A stretch of 64,000 bases of DNA from Nonomuraea ceibae (GTDB taxonomy: Bacteria; Actinomycetota; Actinomycetes; Streptosporangiales; Streptosporangiaceae), in contig NZ_JAHKRO010000002.1 of the NCBI RefSeq assembly GCF_019396325.1, positions 62,001-126,000 on the forward strand, given 5' to 3'. Position numbers and translations under genes: made by a program. This document shows, in pieces, positions 1-10,172 of the stretch. Each line of letters opens with the position of its first letter. Position 1 is the first letter of the stretch. Under the pieces are notes generated by a model. It saw only the letters and a program-made list of their open reading frames with translations. It made no database searches and was not told the origin of the DNA.

Positions 1-889
1 GGTCATCAACTTCGGCCTGCAGAACCCCACCAAGGTGCTCGGCGGCATCCTCATGGGCCTGGTGACCGCCCTGCTGTGGCAGCGCTTCCACCGGATCAAG
101 CTGCCCTCCTGGCTCGCCTTCTTCGGCGGGCGGCGCTTCGTCCCGATCATCACCACGCTGGCCGCGCTGGTGCTCGGCGTGGTCATCGGCTGGGTGTGGC
201 CCATACTCGGCGAGTGGATCGGCCACGCCGGCGAGGCGCTCACCACGCTCGGTCCGCTCGGCACCGGCATCTACGGGCTGATCAACCGGCTGCTCATCCC
301 GCTCGGGCTGCACCACTTCGCCAACTCCATCGTCTGGCACGTGGTGCCCCAGTGCGACGTCGGCGGGCGCGCCCTCGGCGGCGACTGGAACTGCTACTTC
401 GCCGGCGACCCCACCGCCGGGGAGTTCATGGCCGGGTTCTTCCCCGTCATGATGTTCGCGCTGCCCGCCGCCGCGCTCGCCATGTGGCGGGCCGCTCCGG
501 CGCACCGGCGCACGGCCGTGGGCGGCATCATGCTGACCGCCGCCCTCGCCTCGTTCGTCACCGGCATCACCGAGCCCATCGAGTTCGCGTTCATCTTCGT
601 CGCCCCCGTGCTGCTCGTCGTGCACGCCGTGCTCACCGGCCTCGCCATGGCCCTCACCACGCTCATCGGCGGGCAACTCGGCTTCGGCTTCTCCGCGGGG
701 CTGCTCGACATGCTGCTCAACGCCAGCAAGTCCAACACCCAGAACGTGCCCGGCATCCTCCTGCTCGGCGTCGTCTACGGCGTCGTCTACTACGTCGTGT
801 TCAGCTTCCTCATCCGCAAACTCGACATCATGACCCCCGGCCGCGAGCCGGAACCCGACGTCGACTCCGGCGAGCCCCGCGCCCCCTAG
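1..889 (+). CDS. PTS EIIC permease, GlcNAc/glucose family (5' end cut by window)
   Basis: Membrane domain (EIIC) of a phosphoenolpyruvate:sugar phosphotransferase system, which carries the sugar across the membrane while EIIB phosphorylates it. The reading frame is open from base 2, so the N-terminus lies upstream of the window. Visible are several hydrophobic segments, the family motif GITEPIEFAF in the C-terminal third, and NRLLIPLGLHH in the middle. It is clearly homologous along its length to the complete permease that follows 112 bases downstream, so the two are tandem paralogues. No EIIA or EIIB domain is fused. By analogy with Streptomyces NagE2, N-acetylglucosamine is the likely substrate, but glucose-type sugars cannot be excluded. 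The stop codon lies inside a short triplicated repeat (875-947). Confidence 0.88.
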   Translation, partial: VINFGLQNPTKVLGGILMGLVTALLWQRFHRIKLPSWLAFFGGRRFVPIITTLAALVLGVVIGWVWPILGEWIGHAGEALTTLGPLGTGIYGLINRLLIPLGLHHFANSIVWHVVPQCDVGGRALGGDWNCYFAGDPTAGEFMAGFFPVMMFALPAAALAMWRAAPAHRRTAVGGIMLTAALASFVTGITEPIEFAFIFVAPVLLVVHAVLTGLAMALTTLIGGQLGFGFSAGLLDMLLNASKSNTQNVPGILLLGVVYGVVYYVVFSFLIRKLDIMTPGREPEPDVDSGEPRAP

Positions 890-947
890 CGCCGTTCTCC
901 CCCCGCGCCCCTGGCTCCGTTCCCCGCGCCCCCTAGCGCCGTTTTCC
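875..947. repeat. Three tandem near-copies spanning the EIIC stop codon
   Basis: Three consecutive units begin at 875, about 901 and 922. The first and third share the identical 22-mer CCCCGCGCCCCCTAGCGCCG plus TT; the middle copy has CTGGCTC in place of CCTAGCG. The first unit contains the real TAG stop of the upstream permease, so the 3' end of the gene, stop included, appears to have been duplicated. Confidence 0.75.
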
Positions 948-1001
948 CCGCCCTCCCGCGTGGTAGGAACCGACCGACCCCCGTGACGTGCGGGGGGATG
1001 C

Positions 1002-2294
1002 ATGACCAGCAAGGGCGGCTCGGCGTTCGCGGTGCTGCAACGCGTCGGCCGCTCGCTCATGATGCCCATCGCCGTCCTGCCCGCCGCCGGCCTGCTGTTC
1101 CGCTTCGGCCAGGACGACCTGCTCGGCAAGGACGGGCTCGGCGGCACCTGGCCCTGGCTGCTCCCCGTCGCGAACGTGCTCGCCGCGGCCGGCGGCGCGC
1201 TCTTCGACAACCTGCCGCTGCTGTTCGCCATCGGCGTCGCGATCGGCTTCGCCCGCAAGGCCGACGGCTCCACCGCCCTGGCCGCCCTCGTCGGCTACCT
1301 CGTCTTCGACCGCGTCACCAAGACCCTGTTCTTCGAAGCGGGCAGCGGCGCCGTCTACGACCGTGTCATGATCACCACCGTGCGCGACGGCGCCACCGCC
1401 CCCGCCCTCGACCTGGCCGCCGCCAACCCCACCGGAGTCCTCGGCGGCATCCTCATCGGCCTGGCCGCCGCCCTTTTGTGGGAGCGGTTCTACCGCATCA
1501 AGCTCCCCTCCTGGCTGGCCTTCTTCGGCGGGCGCCGGTTCGTCCCCATCATCACCGCCGTCGCCGCCCTCCTGCTCGGCGTCGTCCTCGGCATCCTGTG
1601 GCGGCCCGTCGCCGACTGGCTGGCCGTCGCCGGCGACTGGCTCTCCGCCCACGGCACCGCCGGAGCCGGCATCTACGGCCTCGCCAACCGGCTGCTCATC
1701 CCCTTCGGCCTGCACCACGTGCTCAACACCATCGTCTGGTTCACGCTCCCCGAATGCCGCGCCGGCCAGCACGGCGCCACCCGCGACGCGGCAGGCGACC
1801 TGAACTGCTACTTCGCCGGGGAGCAGGGCGCCGGCATCTTCATGACCGGCTTCTTCCCCATCATGATGTTCGGCCTGCTCGGCGCCGCCATCGCCATGTG
1901 GCGCGCCGCCCTCCCCCACCGCCGCGCGGCCGTCGGCGGCATCATGCTCTCCGCCGGGCTCACCTCGTTCATCACCGGCATCACCGAACCCCTGGAATTC
2001 GCGTTCATCTTCGTCGCGCCCGCCCTGTTCGCCGTGCACGCCGTGCTCACCGGCCTGTCGATGGCCCTCATGGCCGAACTCGGCGCCCGCCTCGGCTTCA
2101 CCTTCTCCGGCGGCGCCATCGACCTGCTCCTGAACGCCAGCAAGTCCAACACGCACCGGATCGACCTGATCATCCTGGCCGGGCTCGCCTACGCCGTCGT
2201 CTACTACGCGCTGTTCATCTTCCTCATCCGCGCCCTGTCGCTCCCCACCCCCGGCCGCGAAGTTGAGGACACCCCCGACCGGCCCCCGGCCTGA
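1002..2294 (+). CDS. PTS EIIC permease, probable N-acetylglucosamine type
   Basis: Complete 430-residue EIIC sugar permease of the inner membrane. About ten hydrophobic segments are seen; NRLLIPFGLHH lies near residue 230 and GITEPLEFAFIF near residue 326, the latter being the signature loop whose Glu takes part in sugar binding in this family. ATG at 1002 is preceded by a G-rich stretch that can act as a ribosome site. It is a paralogue of the truncated gene upstream; both share blocks such as PSWLAFFGGRRFVPIIT. Neither carries EIIB or EIIA, so separate phosphotransfer subunits, probably just upstream of the window, must serve them, as in Streptomyces where crr, nagE1 and nagE2 are split. 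The substrate is inferred from family resemblance only. Confidence 0.9.
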   Translation: MTSKGGSAFAVLQRVGRSLMMPIAVLPAAGLLFRFGQDDLLGKDGLGGTWPWLLPVANVLAAAGGALFDNLPLLFAIGVAIGFARKADGSTALAALVGYLVFDRVTKTLFFEAGSGAVYDRVMITTVRDGATAPALDLAAANPTGVLGGILIGLAAALLWERFYRIKLPSWLAFFGGRRFVPIITAVAALLLGVVLGILWRPVADWLAVAGDWLSAHGTAGAGIYGLANRLLIPFGLHHVLNTIVWFTLPECRAGQHGATRDAAGDLNCYFAGEQGAGIFMTGFFPIMMFGLLGAAIAMWRAALPHRRAAVGGIMLSAGLTSFITGITEPLEFAFIFVAPALFAVHAVLTGLSMALMAELGARLGFTFSGGAIDLLLNASKSNTHRIDLIILAGLAYAVVYYALFIFLIRALSLPTPGREVEDTPDRPPA

Positions 2295-2450
2295 CCCGAA
2301 AAGGCTGCGGCACCGCTCCAGCTTCCCGCGACCTTCTACGCCCGCCGCCCCATACCCGGACACGCTCCGGACAAGTTGGCGGCCGATGTATCTGCCGGCC
2401 GTGCCGAAACCTCCTAGTACCGATCTGTCGCCCCCCTTGATGGAGGACCC

Positions 2451-2822
2451 ATGCCCTCGCACGACACCCACGGATCGCTCGCCCTCACCACCCTGGTCTG
2501 GGGCGCCCCCGGTGCCCTGCCCGACGAGCGGCGGCTCCGGCAGCTCGGCCAGGCCCTCGCCGAGGTCCTCGCCGGCCGCCGGCCGCCCGAGACCCTCATC
2601 GACCGCCTCACCGACCGCGCCTACCGCGAACTGGTCCGGGCCGGCCGCATGATCGACTCCCCCCGGCCGCCGTTCGTCGGCGTCCCCCACGTCAAGGAGC
2701 CCCGGGACGGGGCCATCGAGATGTGCCTGCTCGTCCACTGCGGCGACCGCGCCCGCGTCCTCGCCCTCCGCCTGGAACGCCGCGGCGTCCAATGGCTCTG
2801 CACCGACTTCGAAACCGCCTGA
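2451..2822 (+). CDS. Rv3235-like conserved actinobacterial protein
   Basis: Small soluble protein of 123 residues. Start ATG 2451 follows a good ribosome site (GGAGG, 4-base spacer). The sequence has a helical N-terminal half (residues about 25-65), then the segment VGVPHVKEPRDGAIEMC and a C-terminal strand-rich part ending LCTDFETA. I recognise it as the Rv3235 / DUF6459 type protein that sits tail to tail with secA in many actinomycetes. Its biochemical role is unknown. The neighbourhood (secA convergent, hairpin between) fits. There is no signal peptide and no membrane segment. Confidence 0.75.
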   Translation: MPSHDTHGSLALTTLVWGAPGALPDERRLRQLGQALAEVLAGRRPPETLIDRLTDRAYRELVRAGRMIDSPRPPFVGVPHVKEPRDGAIEMCLLVHCGDRARVLALRLERRGVQWLCTDFETA

Positions 2823-2899
2823 CCCCACCCGGCGCCCCGGGGCAGCCTGCGACCGCACTGCCCCTGAGCCACCGCGCCCCACCTCTCCGAACCAGAGTC

Positions 2900-2938
2900 G
2901 GGCGCTCCCCTCCGGTCCCGGCCCACGGGGGAGCGCCC
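2900..2938 (+). terminator. Hairpin after the Rv3235-like gene
   Basis: Perfect 11-bp stem GGGCGCTCCCC / GGGGAGCGCCC with a 17-base loop, 78 bases past the stop. There is no U-run, as is usual for high-GC actinomycete terminators. The rest of 2823-3127 is G+C-rich spacer in which I see no gene. Confidence 0.6.
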
Positions 2939-3127
2939 ACGGGCCCGGCCCGCAGGTGCGCCTGAAGGGGACCGCCCGCAGGATCCGGCTCGTGGGAACT
3001 CCCGACCCAGGGAGCCCCACCCTCCGGACCCCCACCCCCGAACCCCGACCCGTGGCCGGGACACGGGGCTCGGACGCCCCGGGCCCGGCCGGGGTGGCGT
3101 CGGCCTTTCGGGGTGGGCCCGGACGCG

Positions 3128-3162
3128 GAGCAGCCCCCGCCCGGGAGGGGCGGGGGCTGCTC
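3128..3162 (-). terminator. secA terminator hairpin
   Basis: Perfect 15-bp stem GAGCAGCCCCCGCCC / GGGCGGGGGCTGCTC with a 5-base loop, starting 11 bases beyond the secA stop. It is symmetric, so it could also stop read-through from the convergent gene. Confidence 0.85.
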
Positions 3163-3173
3163 GAGGTCGTGCG

Positions 3174-5963
<2,790 letters not shown>

Positions 5964-6134
5964 TTTATGTAAAGCTCCTCGCAGGTCTACCCCGGCGGCG
6001 CCGCCAGGAGGAGAGGCCGAGACAAACTTCCCCGGTTGCCATCGTAGGCGGTTCTGCAACCAGACACAGCCACCGTGACGACAAGGGCGCGGACCACGTC
6101 TGGGAGAATGGGGGTCAGGCAGAGAGTATGCCGG

Positions 6135-6162
6135 TTGACAGCCGGTTCGCACCGATTAACGG
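6135..6162 (+). promoter_or_regulatory. Candidate promoter of the HGxxPAAW gene
   Basis: TTGACA at 6135-6140 and TAACGG at 6157-6162 with a 16-base spacer, about 26 bases before the ATG and just ahead of its ribosome site. The -35 matches the housekeeping sigma consensus; the -10 is weaker. The 5964-6134 stretch also holds the secA leader, with TACGAT (complement of 6041-6046) as a possible secA -10. Confidence 0.45.
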
Positions 6163-6188
6163 GATTTCCGGCAAAGGAAGGATTTGTC

Positions 6189-6449
6189 ATGGTTGAGGGG
6201 AAGAAGTCGGAGCACACGGAGAACCTCGGCAGCCACGGCGGCCGCGCGTCCTCGTGGCTCGCCGTGACGGTGATGCTCGTGGGCACCATCGTGGGCGGCT
6301 TCGGTCTCACCGCCGCCAACTGGCCGATCGTGTGGGTCGGCGTCGGGCTCTTCGTGGTGGGAGGCATCCTCGCCCTGGTGTTCGACATCTTCACCGACGT
6401 CGTGATCGACGCCCCCCGGGTGGGCATGCGCGCCGAAGACCACCGCTGA
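6189..6449 (+). CDS. HGxxPAAW-family small membrane protein
   Basis: Protein of 86 residues starting at ATG 6189, preceded by AAGGAAGGA; an upstream in-frame ATG would add 38 residues without a ribosome site. After a polar N-terminus with the family motif variant HGGRASSW (residues about 17-24; usually HGxxPAAW), two hydrophobic segments follow (about 25-43 and 49-68), then a charged tail. It is a two-pass inner-membrane protein found across actinomycetes, of unknown function. It is divergent from secA and closed by a hairpin 1 base after the stop, so it appears to be a single-gene unit. Confidence 0.8.
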   Translation: MVEGKKSEHTENLGSHGGRASSWLAVTVMLVGTIVGGFGLTAANWPIVWVGVGLFVVGGILALVFDIFTDVVIDAPRVGMRAEDHR

Positions 6450-6450
6450 C

Positions 6451-6472
6451 GCCCGAGGCCCCTCCCTCGGGC
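6451..6472 (+). terminator. Hairpin terminator of the small membrane protein gene
   Basis: GCCCGAGG / CCTCGGGC perfect 8-bp stem with a 6-base loop immediately after the stop codon. Confidence 0.65.
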
Positions 6473-6520
6473 CGATCCGTCCCCGCACCGGGCATCGAAC
6501 TTTCTGTCGGTGCCCCTCGC

Positions 6521-6526
6521 TAGCAT
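6521..6526 (+). promoter_or_regulatory. Candidate -10 box TAGCAT for a leaderless mRNA
   Basis: TAGCAT is followed by exactly six bases and then ATG at 6533, so transcription would start at the A of the ATG. A recognisable -35 is not clear (GAACTT at 6497-6502, 18-base spacing, is the best guess). Confidence 0.4.
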
Positions 6527-6532
6527 TCCGGC

Positions 6533-6562
6533 ATGCTTCGCCGTACGGAATCGCCCCGATGA
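6533..6562 (+). CDS. Nine-codon leader ORF overlapping the YcaQ-type gene
   Basis: ATG 6533 begins a nine-codon frame, MLRRTESPR, that stops at TGA 6560-6562. The stop overlaps the start of the next gene in an ATGA arrangement. The main gene has no Shine-Dalgarno sequence (CGCCCCG precedes it), whereas this ORF sits exactly where a leaderless message would begin. Translational coupling from the leader peptide is therefore a plausible way to start the downstream gene. Only sequence layout supports it; the peptide itself resembles nothing I know. Confidence 0.35.
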   Translation: MLRRTESPR

Positions 6563-7755
6563 CCGCCTTGACCCCCGACGAGGCGCGCCGGCTCATCCTG
6601 CGTGCCCAGGGCTTCGTGGGCGCGGACGCGCGCCGGGGCGGGCCGCACGCGATGCTGCGGCGGCTCGGCGCCATCCAGCTCGACACGATCTCGGTGCTCG
6701 CCCGCTCCCACGAGCTGGTCGCCTACGCCCGCCTCGGCGCGGTCGGCCGGCAGACCGTCGAGCGGGCCTACTGGCACAATCCCGCCCAGAGCTTCGAATA
6801 CTGGTGCCATGCCGCGTGCATCCTGCCCATCGAGCACTGGCCGCTGTTCGCGTTCCGCCGCCGCGCCTACCGTGAGCGCCGCTTCCGCTGGCACGAGGTG
6901 CCCGACCACGTCGACAAGCTGCTCCAGCAGGCCCGCGACTCCGGCCCGCTGACCACCAGCGACGTCGGCGGCGCCAAGAACGGCGGCCCCTGGTGGGACT
7001 GGTCCGAGTCCAAGATCGGCCTGGAGTGGCTGCTCGACATCGGCGAGCTAGTCTGCGCCCGCCGGGTCGGCTGGCGCCGCGTCTACGACGTCGCCGAGCG
7101 CGTCGTCCCCGCCGAGCTCCTCGACCAGGACCTCACCGACGAAGAGTGCATCACCCGCCTGGCCGCCGTCGCCGGCCGCTCGCTCGGCGTCGCGACCCGC
7201 GGCGACCTGATCGACTTCCTCCGCCTCACCGGCCGCCACAGCGCCATCCTCGACGAGGCCCTGCGCAGCGGCGCCGCCGGCCTGGTCCCCGTACGCGTCG
7301 CGGGCTGGCCCGCCGCCCCCAAGGCCGCCGGGTCCCCCAACGCCTGGGCCGACCCCGCCCTCCTGGAGTCCGAGACCCGTGGCCGCCACCGCACCACGCT
7401 CGTGTCTCCGTTCGACTCGCTCATCTGGCACCGGGGCCGCACCGAGCGCGTCTTCGGCTTCAACTACCAGCTGGAGCTGTACGTGCCCAAGCACAAGCGG
7501 GTGCACGGCTACTTCACCATGCCGGTGCTGGCCGGGGGCCGCCTGATCGGCCGGGTCGACCCCGCCCGCGAAGGCTCCACCCTGGTCGCCCGCCAGCTCA
7601 GCCTGGAGCCCGGCCTGACCAGCGCCAAGTGGGTCGACGCGCTGCGCGACGCCCTGTGGTCGGCGGCCGAATGGGTGGGCTGCGACGCCGTCCGCGTCGA
7701 GCGCACCGACCCCCCGGAGCTCGCCCCGCTGCTGACGATGACCGGCGGCGCCTGA
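6559..7755 (+). CDS. YcaQ/AlkX-type winged-helix DNA glycosylase
   Basis: 398-residue member of the HTH_42 family (E. coli YcaQ/AlkX, Streptomyces AlkZ), cytoplasmic enzymes that remove bulky alkylated bases and unhook interstrand cross-links. The catalytic-loop motif is readable as IQLDTI, with Gln40 and Asp42 in the QxD form typical of YcaQ/AlkX rather than the QxQ of self-resistance AlkZ enzymes. An N-terminal winged-helix segment (about 1-70) is followed by the conserved HARYW-like region AYWHNPAQSFEYW and further winged-helix repeats. Start ATG 6559 overlaps the stop of a nine-codon ORF. No biosynthetic gene cluster is next to it, which favours general repair over antibiotic self-resistance. 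Substrate is inferred. Confidence 0.82.
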   Translation: MTALTPDEARRLILRAQGFVGADARRGGPHAMLRRLGAIQLDTISVLARSHELVAYARLGAVGRQTVERAYWHNPAQSFEYWCHAACILPIEHWPLFAFRRRAYRERRFRWHEVPDHVDKLLQQARDSGPLTTSDVGGAKNGGPWWDWSESKIGLEWLLDIGELVCARRVGWRRVYDVAERVVPAELLDQDLTDEECITRLAAVAGRSLGVATRGDLIDFLRLTGRHSAILDEALRSGAAGLVPVRVAGWPAAPKAAGSPNAWADPALLESETRGRHRTTLVSPFDSLIWHRGRTERVFGFNYQLELYVPKHKRVHGYFTMPVLAGGRLIGRVDPAREGSTLVARQLSLEPGLTSAKWVDALRDALWSAAEWVGCDAVRVERTDPPELAPLLTMTGGA

Positions 7756-8142
7756 TCGGGGCCGCCGGCGCCCGGAAATGGCCGGTTCCCGAACCGTGGG
7801 ATAGTCTGGAGGCACCGAGGACATCTCGCGCGTTGGCACCCAGGTCGGCGAGGCCCCCGGCGAAGCACCGCGATCGGTCCCGCCCCGCGGGATCGGACAG
7901 GGCAGGCGAGCATGACGCCGACGCTCACTTCTCATCCCGCGCCGGACCTCGGCGCACGCCGTCGCCACGACTGTCCCACTCGCTGCGGCAGACCAGGGTT
8001 TCACCGGCCCGCCCGCTGAGGGGCCACCACGAAGGCCCGCGCCGTCCTCAGAGCCGGATGGAGCGCATCGCCCGACCGGGCGACGAACCGCTCTCCGGCT
8101 CCCGGCAGCTCATCCCATCTCGCATCTCCGAACGGAGACACC
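7756..8142 (+). other. 387-base intergenic region before the STAS gene
   Basis: No convincing gene. It holds a 12-base inverted repeat GGTTCCCGAACC (7784-7795) followed by GGGATAGTCT, possibly an operator/promoter, and a GC-rich region with partial pairing near 7870-7905 (GGTCCCG..CGGGATC). The last 20 bases supply the ribosome site CGGAG of the next gene. The long leader suggests regulated expression, but I recognise no riboswitch class. Confidence 0.4.
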
Positions 8143-8496
8143 ATGCAGCTTCTCGAAACAGCATCGATCAACACGACCCCGATCAACACAGCCCCCATCA
8201 ACGGCGTCGGCTCGTCCGCTCCCACCGTCCTGCGTCTGTCCGGTGAGATCGACCTGTTCACCAGCCCGGCGCTGCGTCAGCGCCTGTTCAACGCGCTCGA
8301 CCACAGCACCGGCGTGCTCGTCCTCGACATGTCACAGGTGACCTTCTGCGACGCCGGCGGGCTCGCCGTGCTCATCGGCACGCAGAGCCGCGCCAAGGCC
8401 CGTGGCATCACGCTCACCCTGACCGGGCTGCGCCCGTTCATGACGCGGCTGCTGCGCGTCTCCGGCCTCTCGGGCCGCTTCCCGACCCTGCCATGA
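8143..8496 (+). CDS. STAS-domain anti-sigma-factor antagonist-like protein lacking the phosphoserine
   Basis: 117 residues: a Thr/Asn/Ile repeat-like head (ASINTTPINTAPING, 7-21), then a STAS domain (about 28-112). Such proteins bind anti-sigma kinases and are switched off by phosphorylation of a Ser/Thr in the motif D-[ST]-[ST]-G-L. Here the motif reads CDAGGLAVL (Asp70-Ala71-Gly72-Gly73), so both usual Ser/Thr positions are absent. If the fold works as in SpoIIAA it would be unresponsive to the partner kinase, either always binding or doing another job. ATG 8143 follows CGGAG with a 6-base spacer. No anti-sigma kinase is adjacent; the neighbour on the other strand is a lipoprotein. Confidence 0.82.
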   Translation: MQLLETASINTTPINTAPINGVGSSAPTVLRLSGEIDLFTSPALRQRLFNALDHSTGVLVLDMSQVTFCDAGGLAVLIGTQSRAKARGITLTLTGLRPFMTRLLRVSGLSGRFPTLP

Positions 8497-8505
8497 CGGC
8501 GGCCG

Positions 8506-9159
8506 TCAGCGCGGCGACAGCACGAGAACCGCGCCGTCGGCGGTCCGGGCGCCCAGGCGCAGCCGCAGGCCGTTGATCCTGGCGGGCGCGTCCGGCCGTA
8601 CGGTCAGCGCGCCCACGTCGCGGCACTGCCCGCCGTCGCAGACGCTGCTCAGGCTGACGCCCGTGCCCTGCACGCTCAGCGACCCCGACGACCCGCGCAA
8701 CTCGATCCGCACCCCGCCGTCGCCGTCACCGTGTCCGTTGCCGTCTCCGTCTCCGTCTCCGTCTCCGTCCAGGGATGCGACGGTGAGCTGGTCCACGCCG
8801 TGCCGCCCGTCCAGGTCGAGGGCGTCCCCGGCCTTCACCACGACCTCGCACTCCCCGTCCCGGCAAGCGGCCAGCTCATGCCCGTCCGCGGCCGTACCGG
8901 ACAGACTGCGGTTCTCCCCCGGGGAACGGACGGGGCCGCCACCCTGCACGGTGGCACCGGACGACCCCGCCGACTCCGAGGTCGGGGCCGGAGGGTTGGC
9001 GGCGGAGCAGCCGGTGAGGGCCACCAGAGCGGCCGCCACAGGAACCACCAGGGCGACCGCCGCGGCTCGGGCGGGAAGGGCCGGCGCGGGCGCAACGGCG
9101 GCTCCACAGGCCGAAGCCTCGGGCCTGAGGGAAGCGGCGGGGCGGGGGCAGGCGGGCAT
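8506..9159 (-). CDS. Hypothetical lipoprotein with Gly-Asp repeat
   Basis: 217 residues with a lipoprotein signal: Ala/Val-rich hydrophobic stretch (31-48) ending in lipobox LTGC, so Cys51 would be lipidated and the protein anchored outside the membrane. Four further cysteines occur as CRDGEC and CDGGQC. A low-complexity stretch of alternating Gly and Asp (GDGDGDGDGNGHGDGDGG) lies in the middle and could bind calcium, but that is a guess. No family recognised. ATG 9159 follows GAGGAG. It stands alone between a convergent STAS gene and a co-directional response regulator downstream of it in position. Confidence 0.6.
   Translation of the reverse strand: MPACPRPAASLRPEASACGAAVAPAPALPARAAAVALVVPVAAALVALTGCSAANPPAPTSESAGSSGATVQGGGPVRSPGENRSLSGTAADGHELAACRDGECEVVVKAGDALDLDGRHGVDQLTVASLDGDGDGDGDGNGHGDGDGGVRIELRGSSGSLSVQGTGVSLSSVCDGGQCRDVGALTVRPDAPARINGLRLRLGARTADGAVLVLSPR
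8741..8770 (-). repeat. Hexanucleotide tandem repeat inside the lipoprotein gene
   Basis: Four exact CCGTCT units plus a fifth CCGTCC on the + strand, with looser related hexamers extending left to about 8716. Each unit encodes Gly-Asp on the - strand, so changes in copy number keep the frame and would vary the length of the Gly-Asp stretch. Confidence 0.8.
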
Positions 9160-9301
9160 GGGGCTCCTCGGGCCGGGGCGCGGGTGGAGGGGCCCGGGTC
9201 GCGTGCGGCCCTGCCGCCTCCACCGGTGTCGTGCCCGGCCGCCAGGGGGTGCGCCCGCCTGGGGCCCTACTTCCCGCCCGGGTGGAGGCGGCCCGGATGC
9301 C

Positions 9302-10000
9302 TCAGGTGATCTCCAGCATGCGCTCGCGCACCGCGTAGACGACGGCTTCCATGCGCGAGTGCAGCTGCAGTTTGTCCAGGATGTTGCGTACGTGGTTCTT
9401 CACGGTGTTCTCAGAGATGAACAGCTGCTTGGCGATCTCGCGGTTGTTCATGCCCTTGGCCACCAGGCGCAGGACTTCCATCTCACGCTCGGTCAGCCGG
9501 GGCACCGGGAGCTGGGGCGGCCGTTCGGTCTCCTTGCGGCTCATGTTCGCGAACTCGCTGATGAGCTTGGCCGCCATCGCCGGGTTGATTAACGACTGTC
9601 CTTCGTGCACGCCACGAACCGCCGCCGGGACGTCGTTGATCTGGACGTCCTTGAGCAGGTAGCCCGTCGCGCCGGCCTTGATGGCCTCGAAGAGGTCCTC
9701 CTCCTCGTCACTGACGGTCAGCATGATGATGCGGGTGCTCGGCACCGAGGCCTTGATGCCCTTGGTGGCCTCGATGCCGTCCTGGCGGGGCATGCGGACG
9801 TCCATCAGCGCCACGTCGGGCATGAGACGGTCGGCCAGTTCGACCGCCTCCTGCCCGTCGCTCGCTTCGCCGACCACCTCGATGTCGGGCTCCGCGGCCA
9901 GCGCGAGGGCCAGGCTCCGCCGGATCAGCTCGTGGTCGTCCACGATCAGCACGCGGATCGGCTCGCCGTCTGCGGGGCGGGCCTCGCCGGACTCCGTCAC
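9302..10000 (-). CDS. NarL/FixJ-type response regulator
   Basis: 232-residue cytoplasmic transcription regulator. The receiver domain (15-135) has the acidic pair DD at 21-22, phospho-acceptor Asp67 in LMDVRMP, and a Lys in YLLKD. A LuxR-type helix-turn-helix follows (about 165-228, LTEREMEVLRLVAKG and FISENTVKNHV). GTG 10000 is chosen because GGAGG lies 6 bases upstream; the longer frame from 10126 has an Arg-rich, non-conserved extension. No histidine kinase is adjacent, so it is an orphan in this window. In Streptomyces a similar regulator sits between secA and the hibernation factor, as here. Target genes are unknown. Confidence 0.88.
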   Translation of the reverse strand: MTESGEARPADGEPIRVLIVDDHELIRRSLALALAAEPDIEVVGEASDGQEAVELADRLMPDVALMDVRMPRQDGIEATKGIKASVPSTRIIMLTVSDEEEDLFEAIKAGATGYLLKDVQINDVPAAVRGVHEGQSLINPAMAAKLISEFANMSRKETERPPQLPVPRLTEREMEVLRLVAKGMNNREIAKQLFISENTVKNHVRNILDKLQLHSRMEAVVYAVRERMLEIT

Positions 10001-10172
10001 GAAGCCTCCCTGATCCGCCTCGCGACCGCTGTGCGCGCGTTTCGCTCGCTCACCTGCGCCTGACTGAGCTCGCTCACGTCTCCTCCTCGTCGGGGGGCCA
10101 GAGCCGTCGGACCGCCATGATGACACGGGTCCCGCGGTCCTCGGGTGGTCGAGAAGATCTTTCGGCCCGCGA

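Noticed and set aside
933-3035. 700-codon open frame on the minus strand opposite the EIIC and Rv3235-like genes
   Set aside because: Composition is Gly/Glu/Asp/Gln-rich antisense of GC-rich codons, with no homology; it overlaps well-supported genes throughout.
7860-7910. Possible cobalamin-type riboswitch (GGTCCCGCCCC-like stretch) before the STAS gene
   Set aside because: The rest of the conserved riboswitch core is missing and the downstream gene is not related to cobalamin.
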